A stretch of DNA of 64,000 nt from Sulfitobacter undariae (GTDB taxonomy: Bacteria > Pseudomonadota > Alphaproteobacteria > Rhodobacterales > Rhodobacteraceae): assembly GCF_014196805.1 (NCBI RefSeq), contig NZ_JACIEI010000003.1, positions 372,001 through 436,000 of the forward strand, written 5' to 3'. Positions 19,253-28,267 of this stretch are shown piece after piece; the stretch's first letter is position 1; each line of letters starts with the position of its first letter. A model generated the notes under the pieces. The model made no database searches, was not told the DNA's origin, and saw only the letters and a list, made by a program, of their open reading frames with translations. A program made the translations under genes and the position numbers.

Positions 19253-20259
19253 TTCAGGCCAAACGAAGCGAGTGCGTCAGCCAGCGTTTCAAGCGCGCTG
19301 ATGTTGCGGATGGAAGGGTCCATGGAGTGGCCGTCCATGATGACGATGCGGTTATTCTTCACCGCGTCCATCTGGCTGGCTACTGGGTCGGATTTAAGGA
19401 ATTCCAGCTTTTTCTCAATATCATCCGCTTCAAAACGGCGGCGCTCCATCCTTGCGATGACCAGAACTGAAGGGTTTGCACGTGCAATGGTTTCCCAACT
19501 GACTGTGGGCCATTCTTCGTTGCTTTCTACCACGTTACGCAGGCCCAAGGCATTCATCATATAGGCGGGGGCACCGCCCTGACCGGCAACATAGGGATCA
19601 ATGTCCATCTCGGCAGAGGAGAACCAGAAGGCAGCAGAAGCATCCGGTAAATCCAGCCCTTTGGCCTTGGCAATAGCTGCGGCTTCGCGGGTCTTGAGGG
19701 CATCAACCATCTCCTCACCGCGTGCGGGCACATCAAATATCTGGGCCAGTTCTGTCACACCGCGGTAAACGCTATCCATTTTGTAAAGCTGCGTACGGGT
19801 ACCATCGGACCCTGTGGAGTTGTCTTTGCCGACACAATCTGCAGGCAGGGTATAGGTGGGGATGCCCACATCCATGAACTGTTCGCGCGTGGCAACGATG
19901 CCCTGCGCACCCACGTGCCATTCGTATTGCACGGTGACAAGGCCGGGGCGTTTGGCGACTACGGATTCAAAGCTGGGATCGTTATCCGCAAGGCGCTCAA
20001 CAGAAGCGTTTAGCGTTTCAAATTCTGGCAGGACTTTGGTGAACCAGACTGATGTACCGATTACTTGATCACCAAGGTCCAACGCGTACAATACTTCGGT
20101 TGCAGCTTGTCCGATGGTAACCGTGCTTTTGGGGGCATGATCAAAGGTGATATCAACACCGCAGTTCTCCAACGACAGCGGATATGCCGTTTGCGCCTGC
20201 GCGGCGCCTGCAAAAAGGCTGGCGGTGATAAGAGGGGTCGTCAGAAGTTTAAAGAGCAT
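19249..20259 (-). CDS. btuF: Vitamin B12 periplasmic binding protein
   Basis: This 336-residue TroA/BtuF-type substrate-binding protein has a signal peptide (to AQA near residue 22). Binding-protein features include the central helix between lobes and the IVIMDGHSMDPSIRN segment near the C-terminus. A GGAGAC ribosome-binding site precedes the chosen ATG; the longer frame reads into the leader. It is first in the order btuF-btuC-btuD-pseudoazurin. FecB-like proteins bind siderophores or B12; the leader riboswitch favours B12. Confidence 0.82.
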   Translation of the reverse strand: MLFKLLTTPLITASLFAGAAQAQTAYPLSLENCGVDITFDHAPKSTVTIGQAATEVLYALDLGDQVIGTSVWFTKVLPEFETLNASVERLADNDPSFESVVAKRPGLVTVQYEWHVGAQGIVATREQFMDVGIPTYTLPADCVGKDNSTGSDGTRTQLYKMDSVYRGVTELAQIFDVPARGEEMVDALKTREAAAIAKAKGLDLPDASAAFWFSSAEMDIDPYVAGQGGAPAYMMNALGLRNVVESNEEWPTVSWETIARANPSVLVIARMERRRFEADDIEKKLEFLKSDPVASQMDAVKNNRIVIMDGHSMDPSIRNISALETLADALASFGLK

Positions 20260-20425
20260 AGTCCGTCTCCGGAAATTGATGTGACCGGAAACGAGAAGGG
20301 ATTGGAACGCCGTCCACATGCCTGTGCAATTGCGCAGGTGCGGTTGTAAGTCGTGTGTAAACACACTGGTTGGCTAGTTTCATCCGACACCTCCCCAGAC
20401 ACCCCGTCCAGGTCACGTTAAGTTA

Positions 20426-20606
20426 CACTGCGTCGGCAGGTCTCCTGACTGACGGGTCAAAAAGTTCTGCAGCCTTCCCATGAAAAAGTGATCACAGTGG
20501 CATATTCGCAGTTCTCTCGCCGCCTACAGTTGCGGGGGCAGTTTCGTTACGCCGAAGACAATCGACGACAAATTCCCATTTAATTCCTTGTGGAAACCGA
20601 CACCCA
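20426..20606 (-). promoter_or_regulatory. Cobalamin riboswitch
   Basis: On the minus strand the conserved blocks of the adenosylcobalamin aptamer appear in order: GGTTTCC near 20596, AAATGGGAATTTG near 20570, CTGCCCCCGCAACTG near 20530, GCCACTG near 20500, GGGAAGGCTGCAG near 20475, and the hallmark GTCAGGAGACCTGCCG near 20445. It lies about 165 bases upstream of btuF. Binding of B12 would switch the whole four-gene operon off, at termination or at ribosome access; the expression platform was not resolved by eye. Confidence 0.95.
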
Positions 20607-20726
20607 CTTCTCTAAGTAGCCGCGAGTGCCTTTGCAATAGGGAACAGTGCGGACTCTCGGCCCGAAGGCATCCGTCATAAGTCGGGGCTGAGGGATAAAA
20701 GCTGTGGAGGGTTTTTCTAAAATAAG

Positions 20727-20759
20727 TTGACTCAATATAATAAGTACGCACTAATTGAG
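20727..20759 (+). promoter_or_regulatory. Possible promoter/operator of the oxoprolinase operon
   Basis: TTGACT at 20727 and ACTAAT at 20750 have a 17-bp spacing, which would place the transcript start at or next to the hyuA ATG. An inverted repeat CTCAAT (20731) / ATTGAG (20754) brackets the site and could bind the GntR regulator encoded at the operon end. No ribosome-binding site is seen before the ATG. This is inference from short motifs. Confidence 0.35.
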
Positions 20760-20761
20760 CC

Positions 20762-22825
20762 ATGATAAAAATTTCTATAGATATTGGCGGCACTTTCACA
20801 GATGTCGTCGCGCAAACCGAAGTGGGCCTGACGTCGATCAAAGTATTGACCACACCGGATTCCCCAGACCGCGGCGCGCTTGATGGGGTGGGGCGGCTGC
20901 TGTCTGATCTTGGCAAGTCCTATTCAGATATTTCTGCGGTCATTCATGGCACGACCCTTGCCACAAATGCGCTGATTGAGCGGCGCGGCGCCAAGACTGC
21001 GTTTATCACAACAGAGGGTTTTCGCGATGTGCTGGATATGCGCTATGAAAAGCGGTTTGAGCAGTATGATCTGAACATTGAAATGCCCACCGCCTTGGTG
21101 GCGCGCCCGCTCCGCTTGGGGTTGAAAGAGCGCATACTGGCGGATGGCTCTGTGTTGCACGCGCCGCAAAATGACGAGATAGACGCACTGGCTGCCAAGA
21201 TCAAAAGCGAAAACGTCGAAGCCGTTGCCATCGGGTTTCTACATTCCTACCGCAACCCCGCGCATGAGGTCTATGTGGCAGAGCGTTTGCAGCAGGCTTT
21301 GGGTGCCAATGTTACGATCTGTCAAAGCGCTGATGTCGCCTGTGAAATTCGGGAATATGAGCGGTTTTCTACGGTCTGTGCCAATGCCTACGTTAGGCCG
21401 CTCATGTCCAAATATCTTGGGGCGTTGAAGGATGAGCTCAACAGTTTGGGCTTTGCCGGATCGTTCCTGATGATGCTATCTGGCGGCGGTCTAACCACGC
21501 TGGAACAAGCCATGCGATTCCCGATCCGTTTGGTTGAAAGTGGCCCCGCAGGCGGGGTTGCATTGGCAGCCCATGTTGCACGCGAAGTAGGTTCACGCAA
21601 AACACTGTCGCTTGATATCGGCGGGACTACCGCCAAGATTTGCTTTATTTGTGACGGCAATCCGCAAACCACGCGCCGTTTCGAAGTTGCCCGCGCATGG
21701 CGTGATGTTAAAGGCAGCGGTTTGCCCGTGCGTGTCCCAACGGTTGAGTTGGTTGAAATCGGCGCGGGTGGCGGCTCTATGGCTGGGGTCGATACCCTCG
21801 GGCGTCTCAAAGTTGGCCCGCGCAGCGCGGGGTCTGATCCAGGCCCCGCTGCATATGGCCGAGGCGGTGCAGATGCGACGATTACGGATGCGCATTTGAC
21901 GGTTGGCAACATCGCAGCAGAAGGGTTTGCCGGGGGAATGATCTCGCTTACCCCTGAAAATGCGCCAGCGGCGATTGCACAGCATGTGCAGGGGCCAATG
22001 GGCATCGCTGATGTAGAGACCGCTGCGGCGGGTATCATTGAGCTTTCTGATGAGACAATGGCGAACGCGGCGCGGGTGCATGGGATTGAACTGGGCCATG
22101 ATATCGCGGCGTTTGATCTGCTTGTGTCTGGCGGGGGCGGTGCACTCCATGCGGCGCGGATCGCTGAAAAGCTGGGCATCCGTCGGATCATTGTGCCGCA
22201 GAACGCAGGTGTTGGATCGGCGGTAGGGTTCTTGCGCTCGCCCGTCGCATTTGAAAGTGCAATCTCGGTTATGGCGCTGCTGTATGACGTCGATGCTCAG
22301 GAAATTTCCCAGCGGGTTGTCGATCAACTGGCCTATGTCCAAACCATTGTGCAAGAGGCTGTGCCAGCGGATCGTATCGCCGCAACGGTCAAGGCCGAAC
22401 TGCGGTATCAGGGGCAGGGGCTTGAGCTCGCACTAGACTACCCTGCCGAAGATTTTGTTATGGATGCCGCCGCTTTGGAGGCGGAATTTATAACGCGTTA
22501 TGAGGTGTTGGTGGGTTTCGCTTTGAAAAACATCCCAGTCGAATTGGTCTCGGTTAGTGTGACCGCGCGCGAGATACGCACGTTGGAGAAGCAGCCTTTT
22601 GAGCGTGCAGACGCTGAGGATGTGGCAATGACCCGAGAGGTTTTTGATTTGGCGGCCCACAAACAGATCCCCTATCAGATTTTGAAGCGTGCATCCCTTG
22701 GTCACGTGGTCACGCAGGGGCCTGCCGTTGTGACCGAAGACCAGACGACCACCTTGGTTCGGCCTGGGTGGTCAGTGCACACATCGGATGACGGCCATCT
22801 TATATTGGATCGGAGCCCATCATGA
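20762..22825 (+). CDS. hyuA: Hydantoinase/oxoprolinase subunit A
   Basis: This 687-residue protein covers the ATP-binding half of 5-oxoprolinase / N-methylhydantoinase. The N-terminal phosphate loop DIGGTFTDVV, the central THT-like GTTLATNALIERRG, and a second DIGGTTAKI near residue 284 are all present. These enzymes use ATP to open five-membered cyclic amides such as 5-oxoproline or N-methylhydantoin, working with subunit B. The subunit B gene overlaps by 4 bases. The operon also holds a TRAP importer and a GntR regulator, so a catabolic role for an imported substrate is likely. Confidence 0.92.
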   Translation: MIKISIDIGGTFTDVVAQTEVGLTSIKVLTTPDSPDRGALDGVGRLLSDLGKSYSDISAVIHGTTLATNALIERRGAKTAFITTEGFRDVLDMRYEKRFEQYDLNIEMPTALVARPLRLGLKERILADGSVLHAPQNDEIDALAAKIKSENVEAVAIGFLHSYRNPAHEVYVAERLQQALGANVTICQSADVACEIREYERFSTVCANAYVRPLMSKYLGALKDELNSLGFAGSFLMMLSGGGLTTLEQAMRFPIRLVESGPAGGVALAAHVAREVGSRKTLSLDIGGTTAKICFICDGNPQTTRRFEVARAWRDVKGSGLPVRVPTVELVEIGAGGGSMAGVDTLGRLKVGPRSAGSDPGPAAYGRGGADATITDAHLTVGNIAAEGFAGGMISLTPENAPAAIAQHVQGPMGIADVETAAAGIIELSDETMANAARVHGIELGHDIAAFDLLVSGGGGALHAARIAEKLGIRRIIVPQNAGVGSAVGFLRSPVAFESAISVMALLYDVDAQEISQRVVDQLAYVQTIVQEAVPADRIAATVKAELRYQGQGLELALDYPAEDFVMDAAALEAEFITRYEVLVGFALKNIPVELVSVSVTAREIRTLEKQPFERADAEDVAMTREVFDLAAHKQIPYQILKRASLGHVVTQGPAVVTEDQTTTLVRPGWSVHTSDDGHLILDRSPS

Positions 22826-24456
22826 GCGGCAACTTAGATATTGTAGCGCAAAATGTGCTGTGGAACCGGCTGGTTTCGGTCTGCGAAGAGCAGGCAAATG
22901 CGCTGATGCGCGCCGCCTTTGGCGCAATTGTGCGCGAAGCAGGCGATTTGTCTGCCGGTGTATTTGACGCAAATGGCGATATGTTGGCGCAGGCGGTGAC
23001 TGGCACGCCGGGGCATGTGAACACAATGGCGGCGTCTGTCCGTGCGATGCTGGCGCATATTCCCGCCGAAACCCTGAACCCGGGCGATGTTTTGGTGACA
23101 AATGATCCGTGGCTTGGGGCGGGCCATGTGTTTGATTTTGTTGTTGTGACACCTGCGTTTTTGGACGGTAAGATCGTGGGCTACCTCGCCTCGACCAGTC
23201 ACATCGTTGACATCGGGGGGCGCGGTTGGTCCGCCGAGGCGGCTTCGGTCTATGAGGAGGGCGTGACCTTTCCTGTGATGCATCTGCGCCGTGGAAAAGT
23301 TCTCAACGAAGACCTGCTTGCGATTGTGACAACAAACTCCCGTGTCCCTCATGAGGCGCGTGGCGATATTCTGTCGCTGTTGTCTTGCAATGATACGGGG
23401 GTTGCACGGCTGTTGGATCTGATGGGCGAATATGCCTTGTCGGATTTGATTTCGGTTGCAGCTTTTATTTTTGAGCGCTCGGCCATCGGGACGAAAAAGG
23501 CTTTGGCCCGCGCCCCTCAGGGTGTTTACGAGAACACAATGATGCTGGATGGCTATGACGCCCCGATTGAGCTTCGGGCAAAGATGACCATATCTGACGG
23601 CGCCATTTCAGTTGACCTTTCGGGGTCTTCGCCTGCTGTGGGGCGTGGGATCAACTGCCCGCTGAATTATAGTGCGGCATATGCGTCCTTTGGCATCCGT
23701 GCTTTGCTGACACCTGAAATCCCCAATAACCAAGCGTCGCTTGACGCGATTACAATCACTGCGCCTGCTGGCCTTGTGGTCAGTGCAGAACGCCCAAGCC
23801 CCGTTTCCGCCCGCCATGTTATCGGTCAGGCTTTGCCTGATCTGATGCTGGGGTGTCTTGAACAGGCGCTGCCGGGGGAGGTTCTGGCCGAAAGTGCCGG
23901 AGCATTATGGACGTTGTCGCTTTCGGGGGCAGGCAAAACGCCGTTCACCTCCCTTAACGTTGCGCTTGGCGGTATGGGGGCGCGGCCTGAAACCGATGGC
24001 CTGTCCACAACGGCATTCCCTTCTGGTGTGGGTTCCGTGCCTGTTGAGGCCGCAGAAGTGGCATCGCCCGTTATCTATCACTCCAAAGAATTCATCTGCG
24101 ACAGTGGCGGAGCAGGGCAATACCGGGGTGGTTTGGGGCAACGCATCGAAATCAGTTCACGTATCAACGAAGACATGTTCATGTCTGCCGCCGCGTTTGA
24201 ACGCCTGACATCTGGCCCTGAAGGCCGCCAAAACGGGGGGCGAGGTGCCAATGGCAAGGTCTCTATTAGCGATGGCACACAGGTGACGGACAAGGGCATG
24301 TACAAGATCCCAGCTGGGGAACGCGTGATCCTGCAAACTCCCGGGGGCGGCGGGTATGGCGATCCAGCCACACGTGACGTCAATGCCTTAGAACAGGATG
24401 TCGTCGACGGGTTGGTATCCAAAGATGCCGCTCAAAAAATCTATAAGCCAAAGTAA
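22822..24456 (+). CDS. hyuB: Hydantoinase/oxoprolinase subunit B
   Basis: This 544-residue protein is the partner of subunit A. Family landmarks are the N-terminal CEEQANALMRAAFGAIVREAGD, DPWLGAGHVFDFVV (metal-binding region), NSRVPHEARGDI and the C-terminal GGGYGDPATRD. The ATGA overlap with hyuA indicates coupled translation in equal amounts. The exact substrate (5-oxoproline, hydantoins, or acetone-carboxylase-like chemistry) is not settled by the sequence. Confidence 0.92.
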   Translation: MSGNLDIVAQNVLWNRLVSVCEEQANALMRAAFGAIVREAGDLSAGVFDANGDMLAQAVTGTPGHVNTMAASVRAMLAHIPAETLNPGDVLVTNDPWLGAGHVFDFVVVTPAFLDGKIVGYLASTSHIVDIGGRGWSAEAASVYEEGVTFPVMHLRRGKVLNEDLLAIVTTNSRVPHEARGDILSLLSCNDTGVARLLDLMGEYALSDLISVAAFIFERSAIGTKKALARAPQGVYENTMMLDGYDAPIELRAKMTISDGAISVDLSGSSPAVGRGINCPLNYSAAYASFGIRALLTPEIPNNQASLDAITITAPAGLVVSAERPSPVSARHVIGQALPDLMLGCLEQALPGEVLAESAGALWTLSLSGAGKTPFTSLNVALGGMGARPETDGLSTTAFPSGVGSVPVEAAEVASPVIYHSKEFICDSGGAGQYRGGLGQRIEISSRINEDMFMSAAAFERLTSGPEGRQNGGRGANGKVSISDGTQVTDKGMYKIPAGERVILQTPGGGGYGDPATRDVNALEQDVVDGLVSKDAAQKIYKPK

Positions 24457-24490
24457 CAAGAACAGTTCCACTCAACAGGAGGAAACAACA

Positions 24491-25477
24491 ATGACACTGA
24501 TGACCAAGATTTTTGCAGCAACAACTGCGCTGACCCTGACAGGTACCGCTGCTGTGGCACAAACCAACTGGGACCTGACAACGGCATGGGGCGCCAATAA
24601 CTTTCACGCACAAAGCGCGATCGCATTCGCTGATGCGGTACGCGATGCAACCGATGGGGCGGTTGATATTACCGTACATTTGTCTGGTGAGACGGGCGTT
24701 AAAATTACCGAAAAACTGGCCGCAGTAGAGAATGGCATCGTTCAGATGGCCGATATGTTGCTTTTCCTCCAAGCGGGCGAAGAACCCTTTTTGGGCGTCG
24801 ACACCTTGCCTTACCTGATCCAAGGGCAGGATGAGATGAAGACGTGGCTTGAGGTGGCTGGCCCGACCTATGACGCGATATTCGCGCGCCATAACCAGAA
24901 GGTTCTCTATTATGTGCCGTGGCCATCGCCTGGCGTTTACACCAAAGAACCGGTTGTCAGTGCCGATGACATGAACGGCCTGCGCATCCGCTCGTTTAAC
25001 GCGACTTCATTTACGTTCCTTGAGAAGATGGGCGCGGCGCCTGTTGAACTGCCGTTTGAAGAATTGGCGACGGCTGTGGCTGCTGGAACCGTTGATGGTG
25101 CCGCAACCTCGACCTCAACTGGAGCGAACTCAAAGCTGTATCAGTTTACTGGCAACTTTAATCCGTTGAACTGGTCGATGTCGCCGGATGCTGTGACCGT
25201 AAACCTTGATGCATGGAACGGTTTGACCGATCAAGAACGCGAAACGATCCAAAGCCTCGCCGATGAGATGGAGGCGGATTTTTGGGCGGCTTCTGCGCAA
25301 GAAGATGCGTCTAAGACAGCCGAGTTGGTTGAGAATGGCATGGTGATTTCCACCGCCGATGAAAGCCTGAAGGCGAAAATGGCGCAAGCAGGTAAGGCGA
25401 TGTGGGCAGCATTCTTCCTAGATGTGCCCGAAGCGCAAGCCGTTGTTGAGGCTTATGCCGCGAAAACTGGCAAGTAG
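24491..25477 (+). CDS. TRAP transporter substrate-binding protein (DctP family)
   Basis: This 328-residue periplasmic protein has a signal peptide ending AVAQ (about residue 24). DctP-family landmarks are FADAVRDATDGAVDITVH, GLRIRSFNA (carboxylate-binding arginine region near residue 165) and PVELPFEELATAVAAGTVDGAATS. It delivers the substrate to the DctQ/DctM membrane pair encoded next. A strong AGGAGG site precedes the ATG, in keeping with the high expression such proteins need. The conserved arginine suggests an organic acid ligand such as 5-oxoproline. Confidence 0.93.
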   Translation: MTLMTKIFAATTALTLTGTAAVAQTNWDLTTAWGANNFHAQSAIAFADAVRDATDGAVDITVHLSGETGVKITEKLAAVENGIVQMADMLLFLQAGEEPFLGVDTLPYLIQGQDEMKTWLEVAGPTYDAIFARHNQKVLYYVPWPSPGVYTKEPVVSADDMNGLRIRSFNATSFTFLEKMGAAPVELPFEELATAVAAGTVDGAATSTSTGANSKLYQFTGNFNPLNWSMSPDAVTVNLDAWNGLTDQERETIQSLADEMEADFWAASAQEDASKTAELVENGMVISTADESLKAKMAQAGKAMWAAFFLDVPEAQAVVEAYAAKTGK

Positions 25478-25484
25478 GTAGATG

Positions 25485-25511
25485 CACGGGGGCGGGCAGG
25501 CTCGCCCTCGT
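25485..25511 (+). other. Intercistronic hairpin between dctP and dctQ genes
   Basis: CACGGGGGCG pairs with CGCCCTCGTG (one G-T wobble) around a short loop, just after the binding-protein stop. No T-tract follows. Such hairpins usually protect the upstream mRNA so that the binding protein is made in excess over the membrane subunits. Confidence 0.5.
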
Positions 25512-25525
25512 GTGCTTTGATTGAT

Positions 25526-26047
25526 ATGAACCGTTTACTCACCCTCATTGACCGATTGTCACGATTGGCCGAGCTTGCTGCCGTAACCTTGATATTCGGG
25601 TACTGCATTTTGATGCTGACCGAAGTCGTCGCCCGTGCCCAAGCGCGCAGCTTTTCCTTCACTTGGGAGTATAGCCAATACGCGATGGCTGCGGTCTTTG
25701 CGCTGGCCTCTGGGCCTGCAATCCGAACGGCGGTGCATGTGCGCATCTCCTTGCTCACTGAAAAACTGCCCGCTGGTGTTGCTAGGGGGATGGATGTGGT
25801 GGCCAATCTGGTTGCGCTGATCATCGTGGCGGCGATTGTGAACGCCATGTGGACCAAGGTTTCCGTTTCCTTTGACCGTAATATCCTTGCGACCTCGGTT
25901 TCAAAGACACCGCTTTGGATTCCACAGGCGATTATTTTGTGGGGGTTTGCACAACTTTGGCTTGATCTGCTTGCTCGGTCGATACGTCGCATCGCCAACC
26001 AACAGTTTGAATGGCGCGGCGCAGATAAGGAACAAGCTGATGTTTGA
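25526..26047 (+). CDS. TRAP transporter small permease (DctQ family)
   Basis: This protein of about 173 residues has four membrane helices and the DctQ landmark FTWEYSQYAMAAVFALASGPAIR. It joins DctM in the membrane and is needed for TRAP transport. A TTG three codons upstream (25517) is an alternative start. Its stop overlaps the start of the large permease by 8 bases. Confidence 0.88.
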   Translation: MNRLLTLIDRLSRLAELAAVTLIFGYCILMLTEVVARAQARSFSFTWEYSQYAMAAVFALASGPAIRTAVHVRISLLTEKLPAGVARGMDVVANLVALIIVAAIVNAMWTKVSVSFDRNILATSVSKTPLWIPQAIILWGFAQLWLDLLARSIRRIANQQFEWRGADKEQADV

Positions 26048-27329
26048 GATCGCAATTGTCGCCTGCCTTCTTTTTGTGGTCCTGCTGGCGGGGTCCGTCT
26101 GGATCGGCCTGTCCTTATTTGCGACGGGCTATTTGATGCTATCGATATTTAAACCCAATATACCGATGGATATCTTCAGCAGCGGTGTGATCTGGGGCGC
26201 TATGATCCCCACGCCTTTGTTGTCGTTGCCGCTGTTCATTTTGATGAGTGAAGTATTGGTCAGCGCAGGTTTGGGGCGGTCGCTGTTTTCGGGACTTGCC
26301 CCGTGGGTGGGGCGTTTGCCGGGCGGGTTGCTGCATGTGAATGTTGTTGGATCGACTCTGTTTGCCGCTGTGTCGGGATCGTCGGCTGCGACAACGGCCA
26401 TAGTGGGCAACGTGAGCCTGCCAGAGTTAGAAGCCCGCGGTTATGACCGTCAGTTGGCGATGGGGTCGCTGGCTGGGGCAGGGACGTTGGGGTTTTTGAT
26501 CCCGCCGTCAATCATCATGATCATTTACGGCGTCGTTGCCGAGCAATCTATCTTGGAATTGTTCATCGCAGGGGTGATCCCCGGGCTGACGCTGGCGGCG
26601 TTTTACATGATCTACATTGCTGTGCATCAGACCCTCACCGGAACCCAGCCGCATGTTGAACGCCCGACGCGCCGTGAACTGCTGGGCGGGTTGCGTGATA
26701 TCGGGCCGATTGCAGCCTTGATCGGCACCATAATGGGCGCGCTCTACCTTGGGTTTGCTAGCGTCAGTGAACTGGCGGCCTTAGGGGTTCTGGGGGCCGT
26801 ACTGATCTCTGTCGCGATGGGGCGGTTTAGTGTGGGCGCGTTGATCGCCGCTGGACGGCGGGCTGTGCGTACATCTGCGATGATCGGGCTTATTGTGGTT
26901 GGTGCAGCTCTTTTGAATTCAGCATTTGGGTTCTTGGGAATACCCAAGGCCATTGCGGGACAGATCGCCAGTTTTGGCCTGTCTCCCATGGCGCTTATCG
27001 TTGTCTTGTTGGTGTTCTATGCTGTGTTGGGTATGTTTCTTGATGGGACATCGATCATTGTGATGACCCTTCCGATCACATTGCCATTGATTACGGCGGC
27101 AGGGTTTGACCCGATTTGGTTTGGTATCTTTGTCGTCGTGGCCGTTGAGATCAGCCAGATCACGCCGCCTATCGGGTTTAACCTATTTGTCATCCAGTCC
27201 CAAACTGGGGAAAGCATAGGCACCATCGCGCGGGCGGCTTTGCCTTTCTTTGGTATCTTGCTGGGCTTTGCGATATTACTTGCAGTGTTTCCCGATCTGG
27301 CCCTCTGGCTCCCTAGGACATTGCAATGA
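26040..27329 (+). CDS. TRAP transporter large permease (DctM family)
   Basis: This 429-residue protein has about twelve helices. DctM landmarks are PLLSLPLFILMSEVL, GSSAATTAIVGNVSLPEL, GAGTLGFLIPPSIIMIIYG and EISQITPPIGFNLFVI. It is the sodium-driven transport channel. The start ATG lies inside the end of the dctQ gene; the longer upstream frame lies within dctQ and is not coding. Confidence 0.92.
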   Translation: MFEIAIVACLLFVVLLAGSVWIGLSLFATGYLMLSIFKPNIPMDIFSSGVIWGAMIPTPLLSLPLFILMSEVLVSAGLGRSLFSGLAPWVGRLPGGLLHVNVVGSTLFAAVSGSSAATTAIVGNVSLPELEARGYDRQLAMGSLAGAGTLGFLIPPSIIMIIYGVVAEQSILELFIAGVIPGLTLAAFYMIYIAVHQTLTGTQPHVERPTRRELLGGLRDIGPIAALIGTIMGALYLGFASVSELAALGVLGAVLISVAMGRFSVGALIAAGRRAVRTSAMIGLIVVGAALLNSAFGFLGIPKAIAGQIASFGLSPMALIVVLLVFYAVLGMFLDGTSIIVMTLPITLPLITAAGFDPIWFGIFVVVAVEISQITPPIGFNLFVIQSQTGESIGTIARAALPFFGILLGFAILLAVFPDLALWLPRTLQ

Positions 27330-28042
27330 CAACATTACACCAACAGCTGTCAGATTCCCTTTTGCAAGAGATACAGTCAGGCAAGCTGAGCATTGGTGAC
27401 AAGCTTCCACCCGAAGCGGATTACGCCGTCGAACTTGGCGTCAGCCGCTCCACGCTGAGGCTGGCCTATTCCGAGCTTGAGCGTCTGGGGGTTTTGCAGC
27501 GCAAAAAACGTGCGGGCACGACGATCATCGCGGACCGTCCCCAATCGCGTTTCAACATGAGTACAACAGGTTTACATGAATTGCTGAGCTTGGGGCGCGA
27601 TACGGAGTTGGTCTTTACCGGAACCCAAACGGTGCACACGGCTGCCATTCCCCAACTGTGCGGGTATGAGAGCGAAACCGATCACTGGCTGGAAGTCAGC
27701 GGCACGCGCACCTTGGCCGGGGAAACCAAGCCCTTTAACAGCACCCAAATTTATGTGCCTGCCCGTTACGCTGCTATTGAACATATATTAGAGCAAAGCG
27801 GACCGTCCGTATTTCGAACGATTGAAGAGCGGTTTGACATTGTTGTGGGGCGGGTCAGTCAGACGGCGCAGGCCATTCGCTGTCCTGCTGCCATAGCGCA
27901 GATCATCGGTCTTGATGTTGACGCGCCTGCGCTGCGGATTGTGGCACAACTATACGACAGTAATTCCATTCTCATGGAAATCTCTGTGGCGACGTTTGAT
28001 CCTGAAAAATTTCAGCTGCAAACAGACGTTAAAATCGACTAA
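27326..28042 (+). CDS. GntR family regulator with UTRA domain
   Basis: This 238-residue protein has an N-terminal winged helix (residues 1-72, with SIGDKLPPEADYAVELGVSRSTLRLAYSELERLG) and a UTRA ligand-binding domain (about 90-232), placing it in the HutC subfamily. Its ATG overlaps the dctM stop by 4 bases, so it is the last gene of the oxoprolinase-TRAP operon. It most probably represses this operon and is relieved by the imported substrate or a breakdown product. The dyad at 20731-20759 is a candidate operator. Confidence 0.9.
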   Translation: MTTLHQQLSDSLLQEIQSGKLSIGDKLPPEADYAVELGVSRSTLRLAYSELERLGVLQRKKRAGTTIIADRPQSRFNMSTTGLHELLSLGRDTELVFTGTQTVHTAAIPQLCGYESETDHWLEVSGTRTLAGETKPFNSTQIYVPARYAAIEHILEQSGPSVFRTIEERFDIVVGRVSQTAQAIRCPAAIAQIIGLDVDAPALRIVAQLYDSNSILMEISVATFDPEKFQLQTDVKID

Positions 28043-28267
28043 AGCATCTATTGGCTAGCTGAGGTGCACGCCGCCCCAGTGATGGGGCGACGCAGTCGGA
28101 TCAGGCGGGGGCGCTGCCCAAGTGGCGTATGAACGACCAATCGGTTGTGTGGCCGATGTATCCCAAATCCAACGTCCTGACCTCGAAAGTCAGGTGTTTT
28201 ATGTATTTCCTTGTTCAACATCTGCCGTCAGTCTTGGACATAGGCGACCAGCCCAATTGACGTAGGA

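Noticed and set aside
21388-22191. Minus-strand frame of 267 codons inside hyuA
   Set aside because: Antisense shadow of a well-conserved enzyme; low-complexity Pro/Ser/Ala composition.
28072-28089. Hairpin CGCCCCA-GTGA-TGGGGCG after the GntR gene
   Set aside because: A perfect 7-bp stem but no T-tract on either side; too weak to call a terminator.
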